Assembly: GCA_964439395.1 (NCBI GenBank)
Contig: CAYTNV010000019.1
Location: 5,181 to 69,180 of the forward strand
Source of the DNA: JAUUSJ01 sp964439395
GTDB taxonomy: Bacteria; Bacillota; Clostridia; Lachnospirales; Lachnospiraceae
DNA length: 64,000 nt
Direction: 5' to 3'
Shown: piece after piece, positions 10,101 through 17,700 of the stretch
Layout of the letters: each line of letters starts with the position of its first letter
Position numbering within the stretch: the first letter of the stretch is position 1
The notes under the pieces: generated by a model
The model's input: the letters and a program-made list of their open reading frames with translations, nothing else
What the model was told of the DNA's origin: nothing
Database searches by the model: none
Translations under genes and position numbers: made by a program

Positions 10101-11095
10101 TTGAGTTTGATTCTGATAATGCAAATGGCGCAACTCTCGCCCAATGCTATATGGAAAATAGCTATGATGGATTTAGACTATGGCATAGTTCTCAACATCA
10201 ATTATCTTGGGGATCTGACAGCACAATTCCTTCTTATAGCACTCAAAGAGAAATTGTAGTATTAAGACATAAAAAAGGAACAAATAAAGTTACTGTTTAT
10301 AATTCTAATATTACTGGGCAAGAATCAACCTCTATTGACTTAGAATCTATTAGAATTCCTGTTATAAATAGTACTTTAGTATTTGGAGCAAAAAAATCAG
10401 ATGATGGTAGCTCCTATTCTAAGTATGCGAAAGGAAAAATTCATTGGTGTAAAATATGGTATGCCGATTTGGGAGAAGAAAAATGTAATACTCTTGTTTC
10501 GTGGGTGCATGAATCTATTCCTATGGAAGTTTCGGAATTTAAAGGCTATTATCTGGCAAATTCTACAACACAGGCTAAGATTACCCTTGTTGGCTCTAAC
10601 TTATTAAGCGTAAAACGTTGTTGGAACAATGTCGGAAATAAAATTAGTTATTGCTCCAGTTCCTTGAATACATGGTTAAATAATAGATTATATAATGCAA
10701 TCTCACCTTTATGGAAAACATTAATTAAACAAGTTGCAGTCAAGGCAAATACTGGTGTTTATAACTCCAAAGATGTTATGCAGACAGATGCATATTTTTA
10801 TATTCCTTCTGTGTGTGAAATCACAGCTGGAGAAAGTGGATATAATACAAGCCCATACTCTTTAGAACAAAATGAAATTATTCCATATATGAACGATAGA
10901 CTCATTCGAAGACGAGCACAGGTTTCTACACCAGACTCATATGAGCCATATTGGACAAGATCCGCAAATGTAAGCAGAGAATATAGCAATGCTTACGTGT
11001 TCAATGTTACAGATGCAGGCGAGATTAACAGTATGGGATTCTCTACCGATACAAGTACTTATGGAATTCTGCCAATGTTTTCTATTCATGCTTAA
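4148..11095 (+). CDS. Giant mosaic adsorption protein with CotH-like core (2315 aa)
   Basis: Domains by residue: 1-190 baseplate-attachment beta domain; 190-480 coiled coil; 480-760 Ig-like repeats; about 770-1000 LamG-like beta sandwich; about 1000-1450 a region matching the CotH spore-coat kinase pattern (GQGTSSIQYGD, FNIKVNVASSENANN, then VDNRSKNVFF and a WDVSFDYDNDTG metal-site-like motif); 1540-1720 leucine-rich segments; 1738-1890 two InlB B-type repeats; 1950-2130 second LamG-like domain; 2130-2315 a C-terminal domain like DUF6273, with WLNNRLY ... YWTRSA ... PMFSIHA. It starts at ATG after GAGGAGGG and ends just before a strong terminator. Likely a receptor-binding or surface-modifying tail protein. 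Kinase activity is inference only. Confidence 0.7.
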   Translation: MASFKEQKTIAETATISTLSTNDDISSYTVCNDGRYEVYLKYLDENLSSVDDAKNISVNSKQINITQEENSQFIPFKIPRYWDGIDLLDMFIQIHYANTLGEGQVSNAVNVKYNDTHIIFGWLVDSNVTAKAGEIKFEITATGVNEKGNTYVWKTRPNGKLTVIQGLSYNGIIEPSDEWYTGFVNTMLSHVAEAKTYAETAAASAESVDVDTIKQEVKEEINTETDTKIAESLINYYQKDDVNSFVSTLNERISGINGLANLNITYNDVTGKMTFKDGDTVISDFQINSLSNLNVKYTIKDGKGNLAFFDGETEITSVELSEIEPSTEWTTSLRNTITEEINSKVSTASSTLSEEITTLEEQLNGIDLSAIEENISSIRGEVETTKTNIEELTENVNTVTTEATAAKNTATIAKNTADANTTLISETSESISNLETRTSELEKNPGKTYDISYVDNIFTLTENDEIKQQFTITGGSGGGTATSTITITRITEDGSVVLLGDKAIITFEFTSVDNSGDTTGAGTATWRVGNTTVATTSVSQGRNEFDITQYLKTGANNIRLSITDSFGSMSAKTWGITIVDFKLESIFDDSLFYSDNITFRYTPYGEIEKNIAFVLDGQEIGGITTAISGRQMTYNIPKQAHGSHLLEVYMTATINGQAIRSASIYKDIIWIDADSDEAIVSCSIPEFTATQYNTTPIYYTVYDPKNNPATVELYADGKLLSTLTVDRTQKIWSYKSSTSGDQELTISCRNVSKTIKATIKKLEIDVEPVTTGLQFDFNPTGKSNGETDWLKINDTLTISVSDNFDITNGGYQADEDGDTYFCVKAGTTATIPYTLFADDAKENGKNFKLIYKTTNVKNYDANAVTCMNGGIGLAVNAQQATLFSEQNHIEVAYCEDNYMELEFNILPDKQFTEMVMWLDAVPSRIKLYSSTDIFTQPNPVGITIGSGDCDVWIYRIKAYNINLTDDEILDNRIADAKNADEMVARYKRNQIVDATGNLDPDLIAEVCKGLRVIKMSVPHFATSKTKIEGCTVQQIFKSGRAMDNWIAENVVHKGQGTSSIQYGDSALNIDIDCKGGFTFEDGTTSPTYPMTENSMPEKYFNIKVNVASSENANNAVLADDYNTYNPHIRKAKETDTRVRDTMEFHPCVIFVQETDIENATLWKDGQYHFYACGDFGNSKKNASTMGMNSDNHKECIIEVSNNTSELGRFLSDDFSNELWNGDTAFEPRYPDSWEGYTEEEVFACKQAWVDLVSWVFNATPEEFVRDFDKHFVRESILFHYLYTTRHTMVDNRSKNVFFHTEDLIHWDVSFDYDNDTGEGNDNEGGLTLTYGYEDTDTIGTKDVFNAADNKLWCYIRDYFVDELKALYIQLEGKLAWSSTRVLNKFESYQSVKPERLVMADMRRKYFRPYEENGITTYLEMMHGDKKHQRRQFEVYQDKYMASKFMGATATSDAITIRGYTPTNWAGVKPDGTFHIKPYADIYINCRYGGTPVTTRAKRGLTYPIECPISAMNDTEVYVYSSSMIQSVGDISAFYPGYTNFAMAEKITDLHIGSEVSGYQNTNMDSFDVGNNKLLERLNLQNLPNLKKTIDLSGCVNLEEFLANGSGITGVIFATGGKISTAHLPAISSLTAKNLYNLNDLVVEDFSNITTLAIESCPTIDLLNVIDKCKNLNRIRFTGINWNLDNTDLLDNLAKLAGINENGYNISTSVLSGKVHVPVMREQKLNHYSSIWPDLEITYDAMITQYTVIFVNDDENETILDVQYVDMGQNAVNPITREENPISIPTKESTVSTNFTFSKWNDTFDNIMSDKTIKAIYSESVREYTVKYVSKGTTLQETTALYGSFVEYEGVIPTYTAEETAYRYNLFERWDKSGFVDGNKTINAIYQSCQYKTGYFDNKELSSLSEVEIYMLMKMNLENGTRENNENGVLQYQDQLNFQFGTDYSYDDVEENEIISTTTNFDGSNYIDTGLSLFEEDRDFTLTIDFEFDSDNANGATLAQCYMENSYDGFRLWHSSQHQLSWGSDSTIPSYSTQREIVVLRHKKGTNKVTVYNSNITGQESTSIDLESIRIPVINSTLVFGAKKSDDGSSYSKYAKGKIHWCKIWYADLGEEKCNTLVSWVHESIPMEVSEFKGYYLANSTTQAKITLVGSNLLSVKRCWNNVGNKISYCSSSLNTWLNNRLYNAISPLWKTLIKQVAVKANTGVYNSKDVMQTDAYFYIPSVCEITAGESGYNTSPYSLEQNEIIPYMNDRLIRRRAQVSTPDSYEPYWTRSANVSREYSNAYVFNVTDAGEINSMGFSTDTSTYGILPMFSIHA

Positions 11096-11117
11096 TGGAA
11101 CAACACAAAAATATATT

Positions 11118-11156
11118 TGAAAGAGTACAGATATTCCTGTACTCTTTTTCCTTTTA
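11118..11156 (+). terminator. Intrinsic terminator
   Basis: AAAGAGTACAG and CTGTACTCTTT form an 11-bp stem around ATATTC, followed by TTCCTTTT. It terminates the unit ending with the giant protein and argues against any start before 11156 for the next gene. Confidence 0.85.
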
Positions 11157-11170
11157 AGAGCGGTGATAAT

Positions 11171-11422
11171 ATGTTTTACAAAATTTTAGATGAACAAAAT
11201 AAAGTTGTAGATGTACTAAATAATATTACTTGGATTTATTATCAGGCAAAACATAATTTATTAATAAAATGCAACGTAAAAATAGCAGAAGCAATCTTGA
11301 GTTCTGATGGGAAAAGAGGTTGGCACATAGAAGGCTTATACAGATTCCCTCTAAATCCTACTACTTATAAGGTTGCAGAAATTTCAAAATATGAATATAA
11401 CACACTAAAAAAAGAATTGTGA
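11171..11422 (+). CDS. Small unknown protein in fibre cluster
   Basis: An 83-residue protein from ATG 11171 preceded by GAGCGGTGAT. An upstream TTG at 11117 in the same frame lies before the terminator and is rejected. The sequence (MFYKILDEQNKVVDVLNN...) is beta-rich without cysteines or membrane segments. It sits 11 bases before the next fibre gene, so it is probably a small baseplate or fibre accessory protein. Family not recognised. Confidence 0.6.
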   Translation: MFYKILDEQNKVVDVLNNITWIYYQAKHNLLIKCNVKIAEAILSSDGKRGWHIEGLYRFPLNPTTYKVAEISKYEYNTLKKEL

Positions 11423-11433
11423 GGTGAAAATAG

Positions 11434-12306
11434 ATGGCTTTAATCCCACAATTTTTTGCTGCTTCTACAAGAGCTATTGCTGAAAAGTCCCTTGAAAGGG
11501 GATATTTAAAATATCCAGCTGTATGCTTTATTGAAGAAGATGAAACTCTCGCTTGGGTTACAATTGATAACGAAATTAAATACATCAATGGAGACAAACA
11601 AATTACGAACATTACTTATCAAGATAACATTCTTTCTTTCTATTCTAGCAACAATCTTATCTTTTCAGAAGAAATTGGATTTTCTGAAGATTATGTAAAT
11701 GAACTCATTAATCAAATTACGGAGAATATTTCTTCTAAAATTAACTTGACGGAATATACAAAAAGAGAGGATGTTCTTAGCCTACTAGATGATAAAGTAG
11801 GGAATCTAGAAGACAAGCAGACCGTTATCGATTACATCAAAGATTTATCTTATAACGTATTGAAAGATACTCCTATTAAAAATGTAGGTGGTAGTCTTAC
11901 AAACACAGTGATTATATCAGACTTAGAAGATGGTATTTATAAAATTAAAGGACAATATGCAATTGGAGGAAACAATACTACTATCCAAAGCTCATTTGAT
12001 GATACATATTTTATAGTAACTCATGAAAAAGATAGAACTGCTATTACGTCAATCTGTGGAAAATCAATCTTGTTATATTTTATCGAAGCAGATGGTAGTT
12101 ACTTATTTGATAGATACATTACAGAAAGTTGGTTGGAAAATAAAGATTTTATTACATCTGAAAACATTCAAGAATACGTCAGAGAAGTTATCGGAGAAAA
12201 TATTAATCAAGTTGTTAGCGAAATCCTAGATGAAAGAATTGATATTGCATTGGAAAATAAAATTCAAGGAATTGAACCAATTGATATTGCACATCTGTTT
12301 TTATAA
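11434..12306 (+). CDS. Baseplate/fibre protein, coiled-coil
   Basis: The 290-residue protein starts at ATG after GTGAGGTGAAAATAG. An N-terminal attachment segment (residues 1-80) is followed by helical stretches (FSEDYVNELINQITENISSKI; YVREVIGENINQVVSEILDERI) and a central beta domain (residues 140-210). The end, GIEPIDIAHLFL, is close to the 'SIAALFA' ending of the neighbour at 12634, so at most a residue or two was altered where the tnpB remnant begins. Likely a trimeric fibre or adaptor. Confidence 0.6.
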   Translation: MALIPQFFAASTRAIAEKSLERGYLKYPAVCFIEEDETLAWVTIDNEIKYINGDKQITNITYQDNILSFYSSNNLIFSEEIGFSEDYVNELINQITENISSKINLTEYTKREDVLSLLDDKVGNLEDKQTVIDYIKDLSYNVLKDTPIKNVGGSLTNTVIISDLEDGIYKIKGQYAIGGNNTTIQSSFDDTYFIVTHEKDRTAITSICGKSILLYFIEADGSYLFDRYITESWLENKDFITSENIQEYVREVIGENINQVVSEILDERIDIALENKIQGIEPIDIAHLFL

Positions 12307-12307
12307 T

Positions 12308-12502
12308 GCTGATAATCCGCAAAGCTATCATTTTAGTGAAAATCGCATCCATAGGGAAATGTATAAAACAAAGAATGGTATTACATTGAATGCAGATATA
12401 AACGGTGCGTTAAATATTTTACGTAAAAGTAATGTTGTGAGCTTAACAGCTCTATACAGTAGAGGCGATGTGGACACGCCTATAAGAATAAGGATTGCCT
12501 AA
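12308..12502 (+). pseudogene. tnpB: Degraded TnpB (IS605/OrfB) C-terminus
   Basis: About 60 codons remain of a TnpB-type RNA-guided nuclease. YHFSENRIHREMYKTKNG and NADINGALNILRK match the family's C-terminal RuvC segment, including the catalytic-position aspartate of 'ADINGA'. There is no N-terminal part, no zinc finger, and no start codon of its own. It lies between two fibre genes and joins directly to an intact IS605-like right-end hairpin (12540-12590). It is the 3' tip of a former insertion. Confidence 0.8.
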
Positions 12503-12537
12503 TAATAGGTAGAGACTTAGATATCAAACTTCTGAAA

Positions 12538-12590
12538 CGGGTGCGTTAGCACCTTAGAAGCCCATTACCTTTAGGTGATGGGTAGTTCAC
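12538..12590 (+). mobile_element. IS605-like right end with two hairpins
   Basis: A small hairpin GGTGC-GTTA-GCACC is followed by CCCATTACC-TTTA-GGTGATGGG (12561-12582) and then TAGTTCAC. In IS605 elements this region is both the right end and the scaffold of the TnpB guide RNA. The same hairpin, including a T-G wobble at the same place, recurs at 40788-40817. No other gene is seen in 12503-12633. Confidence 0.7.
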
Positions 12591-12633
12591 GAACAGGCAC
12601 AAAACAATACACTAGTAAAGGAAGTGTTTTTAC

Positions 12634-13731
12634 ATGGCTAAACTACAAGTAATGACATTAGACAATCTAACTCAATTTAAAGAGCTTTATGATGCTGATG
12701 TCGACAAAAAAATAGAAGACGCTGCGAAAAAATCGATTAAAGCAGTGTCTATATCTGATGATGGAACGACAATACATTTTTATAAAAAGGAAGAACCTGT
12801 AACTGAAGCTGAGGCAGCATATAGTATCCATCTTCCATCTCCTGTAAGTATTGATGGGAAAACAGACAAAGTAACTGGCGCTGTTGCTGGAAATTTTGCT
12901 GGATTAGATGCCAATGGAAATCTAGTTGATTCTGGGAAAAAAGCCGCAGACTTTGATGCGGCTGGTACTGCTGCAAGTGTTGAAACTTCTGTATTGAATT
13001 ATGTGGGAGATATTCCAGTTTCTGCTACTGCCAAAAACGTAGTAGCTTATATTACAGAAGTTGTACAAGCAAACGCTTTTGACGATAGCGAGTTGTTACA
13101 AAAAATCAATGCAAACAAAGACGCAATTACTGTATTAAATGGAACTGGTGAAGGCTCTGTCGAAAAAACTGTAGCAGACGCAATTGCTGAAATTGTAGCA
13201 TCTGCACCAGAATCTTTTGATACATTAAAGGAAATTTCTGATTGGATTCAATCTCATGCCTCTGATGCAGCAACAATGAACAGCAATATTAACACGAACA
13301 AAAATGATATTGCTGCATTAAGAGCATTAATTGGCACACTTCCAGAAGGTGCAACCTCTACAACTGTCATAAGTTATATTGCAGAATACGTACAGGATGC
13401 CTTAACAAATACGGATTTAGCGAAATATGCAAAGGCAGAAGATTTGACAGTAGCTGTTGGAAGAATTGATGCATTAGAAACAGATGCAGGAAAAACAAAA
13501 GATAATGTTAGTGCATTAACAGAAAGAGTTACTACACTTGAAACAGCTGACACGGCAACTGGAGAAAAAATCACTGAAATTGAAGGAAAAATAACCGCAA
13601 TAAATACTCGACTCACTAATGATGAAACAGCTATTACAAAAAACCAGACTGACATTACTACATTGAAAGAAATCGTAGGAGATGGAGTCGAAGCGATTCC
13701 TTCTGCATCTATTGCTGCACTTTTTGCTTAG
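12634..13731 (+). CDS. Tail fibre, coiled-coil rich
   Basis: A 365-residue protein from ATG after AAAGGAAGTG. Residues 1-110 include an N-terminal attachment helix and a short beta segment (TTIHFYKKEEP). The rest is heptad-like, alanine- and threonine-rich coiled coil (LETDAGKTKDNVSALTERV, TDITTLKEIVGDGVEAI) ending in ASIAALFA. The pattern is typical of trimeric phage fibres from Clostridia phages. It belongs to the adsorption operon with the following small gene. Confidence 0.65.
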   Translation: MAKLQVMTLDNLTQFKELYDADVDKKIEDAAKKSIKAVSISDDGTTIHFYKKEEPVTEAEAAYSIHLPSPVSIDGKTDKVTGAVAGNFAGLDANGNLVDSGKKAADFDAAGTAASVETSVLNYVGDIPVSATAKNVVAYITEVVQANAFDDSELLQKINANKDAITVLNGTGEGSVEKTVADAIAEIVASAPESFDTLKEISDWIQSHASDAATMNSNINTNKNDIAALRALIGTLPEGATSTTVISYIAEYVQDALTNTDLAKYAKAEDLTVAVGRIDALETDAGKTKDNVSALTERVTTLETADTATGEKITEIEGKITAINTRLTNDETAITKNQTDITTLKEIVGDGVEAIPSASIAALFA

Positions 13732-13745
13732 AGGTTGGTGATTAA

Positions 13746-14009
13746 ATGGCAAAACAACAGTTTCTTGATTATGACGGTTTAAAAATCGTAGTTGATGAAA
13801 TATTAGGGAGAATCAGAGAAAATGGAAAAGTGGAATCCTTTGCTAACGGACTAATTGACTTTCCTACTATTGGTAAAGAAAATGTTGTTTATATAGATGA
13901 ACTACAAAATGCTGTATATAGATGGGATGATGAAAACATCAAGTATTATTGCGTTGGCAAAGATTACGAAAAAATAGATATAATTTTAGGCGGAGATAGT
14001 GTTATATAA
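13746..14009 (+). CDS. Small fibre-associated protein
   Basis: The 87-residue protein starts at ATG after GAGGTTGGTGATTAA. A short helix (DYDGLKIVVDEILGRIRE) is followed by a small beta unit (GKENVVYIDELQNAVYRWDDENIKYYCVGKDYEKI) like those found at tips or connectors of fibre proteins. It ends inside a terminator hairpin. Probably a fibre connector or chaperone. Confidence 0.55.
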   Translation: MAKQQFLDYDGLKIVVDEILGRIRENGKVESFANGLIDFPTIGKENVVYIDELQNAVYRWDDENIKYYCVGKDYEKIDIILGGDSVI

Positions 14010-14026
14010 TGTGCTATCTCCTTTTT
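13992..14026 (+). terminator. Intrinsic terminator overlapping a stop codon
   Basis: GGAGATAG (13992-13999) pairs with CTATCTCC (14014-14021), followed by TTTTT. The stop codon of the preceding gene lies in the loop. Confidence 0.85.
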
Positions 14027-14047
14027 CGAAGGATGTGACTTAGATAA

Positions 14048-15943
14048 ATGGCTACAAATACATTAAATACTAGACTTTCCTTGAAATACGACAGTACGGC
14101 GAATTGGGCGACTTCTACCTTAGTATTATTAAAAGGAGAACTCGCTCTTGAACTCTTGGAAAGTAAAAATGTAAAAATAAAAGTTGGTGATGGCACTAAC
14201 GTATTTAAAGATTTGCCATATGCAAATCTCACAAGTGCTGAAATCATTGCATTAATTAAAGAGCAGGCGGTTAGTAGTGTCTCTCTCGTTGATGGTAATG
14301 CAAATGGTAAAATCGGATTAAATGTAGATGGAACAACTACTTACATCTCTGTAAAAGGTTTAGGCTCTGCTGCTTATACTGCTAGTTCTGCGTATGCCAC
14401 GGCTGCTCAGGGTACAAAAGCAGAGAATGCTATGCCAAAGTCCGGTGGCACATTTACAGGTAATGTGATTTTAAACGCAAACCCTACTGCTGCTTTAGGA
14501 GCTGCAACAAAGCAATATGTAGATAGTAAAATTTCTGATGGTATCGCCGCATCCGATGCGATGGTATTCAAAGGAACTTTAGGAACAAACGGTACAGCTA
14601 CATCACTTCCAGCATCTGGGAATACAATTGGAGATACTTATAAGGTAATCACTGCAACAACAATTCCTGCTGCCAACTCCCAGACAGGTGCTAATGTTTC
14701 CGCAAAAATTGGTGACTTAGTAATTTGTATTGATGAGACTACTCCAAAATGGATTGTTGTTCCTTCTGGTGATGAAGTAGTTACTACTGTACAGATTGAC
14801 AATAGCACAAGTAATCTTACAACAAGTGCAAAGAGTGGAACAATTAAAGTTGGTGCCGCAGCCGCAAAACAGGTAGACACTACTATTAGCAATGCTTCTA
14901 CCTCAACTAATTTACCAACCTCTGCTGCTGTCTCTGCTTTTGTCGAAGGTAAAAATTACATTACTGGAATCAGTAGCTTAAAGGTGCAGATGAATAGCGG
15001 TACAACAGAAGGTACAAATCAGTATACTTTTGATGGTACCACAGACAAGACAATCAATATTTCTCCTGCGAGTATCGGTGCAGCAGCTGCATCTCACGGC
15101 ACCCATGTTAATTATGGTACGTCAAATCCACTAGTTGCTGGTACTGCTTCTCCTGGCACTGCTTCCACGGTTTCTAGAAGCGACCATGTACATCCAGTCC
15201 AGACAAACGTAGAAACTGCAACAAAATTAGCAACAGCTAGAGCAATCGATGGTGTTAATTTCAATGGTACATCTGGTATCACACATTATGGCTCTTGTGC
15301 TACCGAAGCAGCAACAGCCGAAAAAGTAGTTGCCTGTAGCAATTATACATTAGTAACAGGTTCAAGAATTATTGTAAAATTCACTGTGACAAATACTGCT
15401 GCTAATCCAACATTAAATGTAAATTCTACTGGTGCAAAGGCAATTTATTATAGAGGGGCTGCAATCAATGCAGGTTATTTGGCAGCTGGTAGAACTTATG
15501 AGTTTGTATATAACGGTACTCAATACGAGTTAGTCGGAGACATTGATACAAATACTAATACTGATACTAAAGTAACAAACACTCTTGCTACTACAACAAA
15601 AGCGTATGTAACAGGTACAACTACTGAAACAACAAACACAGGCACTCAGGTATTTGACACAGGTGTTTATTTAGATACTGTAGCTGGACAATTAACAGCC
15701 AAAACATTCAAAGGCAATTTGAGTGGAAATGCTACAACAGCAAGTTCTTGTACTGGAAATGCAGCCACTGCAACAAAATTAGCTACTGCAAGAAGTTTAT
15801 CTATCACTGGTGGTGCAACAGCATCTGCCGTAAACTTCGATGGAAGTGCGAATGTTGCATTAAGTGTAAGTAACTTAAATACAGACTATTTAACAAATGG
15901 TGCAAATACTTTGATTTTAGATTGTGGAAATGCCACAGTATAG
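14048..15943 (+). CDS. Tail fibre with hyaluronidase/Mtd-type N-terminus
   Basis: This 631-residue protein begins NTRLSLKYDSTANW ... LLKGELALEL ... KIKVGDGTNVFKDLPYA. That is the 'R-x-G-ExA ... vGDG ... f..LPy' N-terminal module shared by phage hyaluronidases and tropism determinants. The remainder is Ala/Thr/Ser-rich repetitive beta sequence with the phage-fibre phrase PKSGGTFTGNVILNANPTAALGAA split through it, and repeated TASSCTGNAATATKLATAR-type units. Likely a long trimeric fibre. It shares its N-terminal module with the next gene. Confidence 0.72.
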   Translation: MATNTLNTRLSLKYDSTANWATSTLVLLKGELALELLESKNVKIKVGDGTNVFKDLPYANLTSAEIIALIKEQAVSSVSLVDGNANGKIGLNVDGTTTYISVKGLGSAAYTASSAYATAAQGTKAENAMPKSGGTFTGNVILNANPTAALGAATKQYVDSKISDGIAASDAMVFKGTLGTNGTATSLPASGNTIGDTYKVITATTIPAANSQTGANVSAKIGDLVICIDETTPKWIVVPSGDEVVTTVQIDNSTSNLTTSAKSGTIKVGAAAAKQVDTTISNASTSTNLPTSAAVSAFVEGKNYITGISSLKVQMNSGTTEGTNQYTFDGTTDKTINISPASIGAAAASHGTHVNYGTSNPLVAGTASPGTASTVSRSDHVHPVQTNVETATKLATARAIDGVNFNGTSGITHYGSCATEAATAEKVVACSNYTLVTGSRIIVKFTVTNTAANPTLNVNSTGAKAIYYRGAAINAGYLAAGRTYEFVYNGTQYELVGDIDTNTNTDTKVTNTLATTTKAYVTGTTTETTNTGTQVFDTGVYLDTVAGQLTAKTFKGNLSGNATTASSCTGNAATATKLATARSLSITGGATASAVNFDGSANVALSVSNLNTDYLTNGANTLILDCGNATV

Positions 15944-15950
15944 AATAGTG

Positions 15951-15973
15951 GGGAGTCATTTATGGCTCCCTTT
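15951..15973 (+). terminator. Hairpin between fibre genes, weak terminator
   Basis: GGGAGTCAT and ATGGCTCCC form a 9-bp stem with one G-T pair, followed by only TTT. It is likely an attenuator or weak terminator. Confidence 0.5.
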
Positions 15974-15994
15974 GGGAGTGAGGGGGAGTGAAAA

Positions 15995-17557
15995 ATGCCA
16001 GATCAAATTGTAAAAGCTAGAATAGTACAAAAATATGACATCGAAGATATGTGGATTTTCGAGGATCCAATCTTATTAAAAGGGGAAGTTGCTTATACAA
16101 GTGATAAAGGCAATATGTGCAAAGTAGGAGATGGAATAAAACACTGGACACAATTACCTTATAACAAAATTGATTGGGAAAACATTTACAGCAAACCAAC
16201 TACATTTCCTCCATTGGCTCATACTCACACAAAAAGCCAGATTTTAGATTTCCCATCTTCTTTAAAAAATCCAAATGCGTTAACAATATCTCTTAATGGA
16301 ACAAGCGAAGGAGCATATGATGGCAGCAGTGCAAAAACAATTAATATCACTCCCGCATCCATAGGTGCTTCTGCAACAGACCATACGCACAAATATGCTG
16401 GAAGTTCTGGCGCGGGAGGCGATGCGAATAATGCTATAAGATTATGCAATTGTAGCCTATATGGTATTAATGCAGGAACTAATCTAGCAGATGGCATTGG
16501 GTATATTCCTATAGTAGTCGATGAAGAAAAAACTGGTGGAGGACATACAACATTGCCTACTGTTATATCGCTAGTAAAATCCGATACTGGTACATACTAT
16601 GGTTCTTTTAACATAACCGATAATGTTGACGGGCAAACTGCATTTACCATAAGTGTACAAGATGCGATAAGGTTAAGCACTTCAAACGATATCATATGTG
16701 ATAGTAATACTAAGGTCAACGGGAATTTAACAATAGAAGACGATTTATTTGTAAATGGAGCTGCAGAGACACTAAGTACTTTTAATTGTGCTCTAAAGGT
16801 AATAGGTTCTATTACTACAAATAGAATAAAACCAGATACTAACGTTAATAGCGGCATACTTACTCTTGGTTATACAAATGCTGTTACAATAAACCAAAAT
16901 GGCACTACTACAATGAATAAACTCAAAGTCAATACTGATGCTTCTGTGCAATCGCTGAGCGCAACTGGAGATATTGTTACAAGCGGTAATGTTATCAAAA
17001 ATGCTGTTGTTCAGTCAAATACAGCGGATGCTGGTTCGTATTTTGCACCTGTGGAAAGTGGAGCAACCAGGCTGGGACATGGAAATGCAAAATGGAGTGC
17101 TGTATACGCAACTTCATCTGCAATTGTTACGTCGGACAGAAATTTAAAAACTGATATAAAATCTTTTACCGAAGCTTACGAAGAACTATTCTTTGACTTA
17201 TCTCCTTCTGTTTTTAAATTCAAAGACGGAGATTCTGGGAGAATTCATACCGGATTTATTTCTCAGGATGTAGAAGAGAAGTTAGCTGTAAATGGTCTTT
17301 CTAGCTTTGATTTTGCTGGATTTTGTAAAGACCCAAAAACGAAAATTATAATCGATGATGATGGAACTGAAAGAGAGGTAGTTGTAGAAGGAGAATATGT
17401 TTATTCCCTCAGATACGAAGAATTTATTGCTCTGAACACACATATGATTCAAAAAATCTATCCTAGAATTGACGAACACGATGCCAAAATAAATGCCTTA
17501 ACAGCCCGTGTAAATCTACTAGAAAATATAGTTAAAGAAAATGGAATTAAAATATAA
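15995..17557 (+). CDS. Tail fibre with S74 intramolecular chaperone
   Basis: The 520-residue protein starts at ATG after GGGGGAGTGAAAA. The N-terminus (ARIVQKYD ... LLKGEVAYTSDKGNMCKVGDGIKHWTQLPY, residues 6-52) is the same attachment module as in the gene before. Near residue 380 SDRNLKTDI opens a C-terminal peptidase S74 chaperone, with the serine at the self-cleavage site, followed by GFISQDVEEKL and a final coiled coil (RIDEHDAKINALTARVNLLENIV). In this family the chaperone assists trimer folding and then cuts itself off. Likely a mature receptor-binding fibre. Confidence 0.82.
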   Translation: MPDQIVKARIVQKYDIEDMWIFEDPILLKGEVAYTSDKGNMCKVGDGIKHWTQLPYNKIDWENIYSKPTTFPPLAHTHTKSQILDFPSSLKNPNALTISLNGTSEGAYDGSSAKTINITPASIGASATDHTHKYAGSSGAGGDANNAIRLCNCSLYGINAGTNLADGIGYIPIVVDEEKTGGGHTTLPTVISLVKSDTGTYYGSFNITDNVDGQTAFTISVQDAIRLSTSNDIICDSNTKVNGNLTIEDDLFVNGAAETLSTFNCALKVIGSITTNRIKPDTNVNSGILTLGYTNAVTINQNGTTTMNKLKVNTDASVQSLSATGDIVTSGNVIKNAVVQSNTADAGSYFAPVESGATRLGHGNAKWSAVYATSSAIVTSDRNLKTDIKSFTEAYEELFFDLSPSVFKFKDGDSGRIHTGFISQDVEEKLAVNGLSSFDFAGFCKDPKTKIIIDDDGTEREVVVEGEYVYSLRYEEFIALNTHMIQKIYPRIDEHDAKINALTARVNLLENIVKENGIKI

Positions 17558-17587
17558 GAAGAGGGCTTCTGCTCTCTTCTTTTTTTG
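17556..17587 (+). terminator. Intrinsic terminator
   Basis: AAGAAGAGGGC-TTCT-GCTCTCTTCTT forms an 11-bp stem with one wobble, followed by TTTTT. It ends the fibre operon just before the tRNA. Confidence 0.88.
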
Positions 17588-17603
17588 TGAAAAAAAATAA
17601 TAT

Positions 17604-17677
17604 CGCAGGGCAGAGCAATCAGGTAGCTCATCGGACTCATAATCCAAAGGTCAGAGGTTCAAATCCTCTTCCTGCAA
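17604..17677 (+). tRNA. Initiator-type tRNA-fMet (CAT)
   Basis: The anticodon loop is CTCATAA. Initiator hallmarks are present: C1 opposite A72 (5' CGCAGGG, 3' TCCTGCA) so the first pair is unpaired, D-stem GAGC/GCTC, and T-arm GGTTCAAATCC. The body aligns almost throughout with bacterial initiator tRNA. The anticodon stem is TCGGA/TCCAA: two of the three conserved G-C pairs are kept, one is A-T, and there is a C-A mismatch. CCA is not encoded and the discriminator is A. It could be a degrading copy. Confidence 0.82.
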
Positions 17678-17700
17678 TTCCAGATTCAGGAGGTGAAAGT

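Noticed and set aside
17587..17700. N-terminal extension of the small terminase through the tRNA
   Set aside because: The frame crosses tRNA-fMet; TTG 17701 follows a strong AGGAGGTG.
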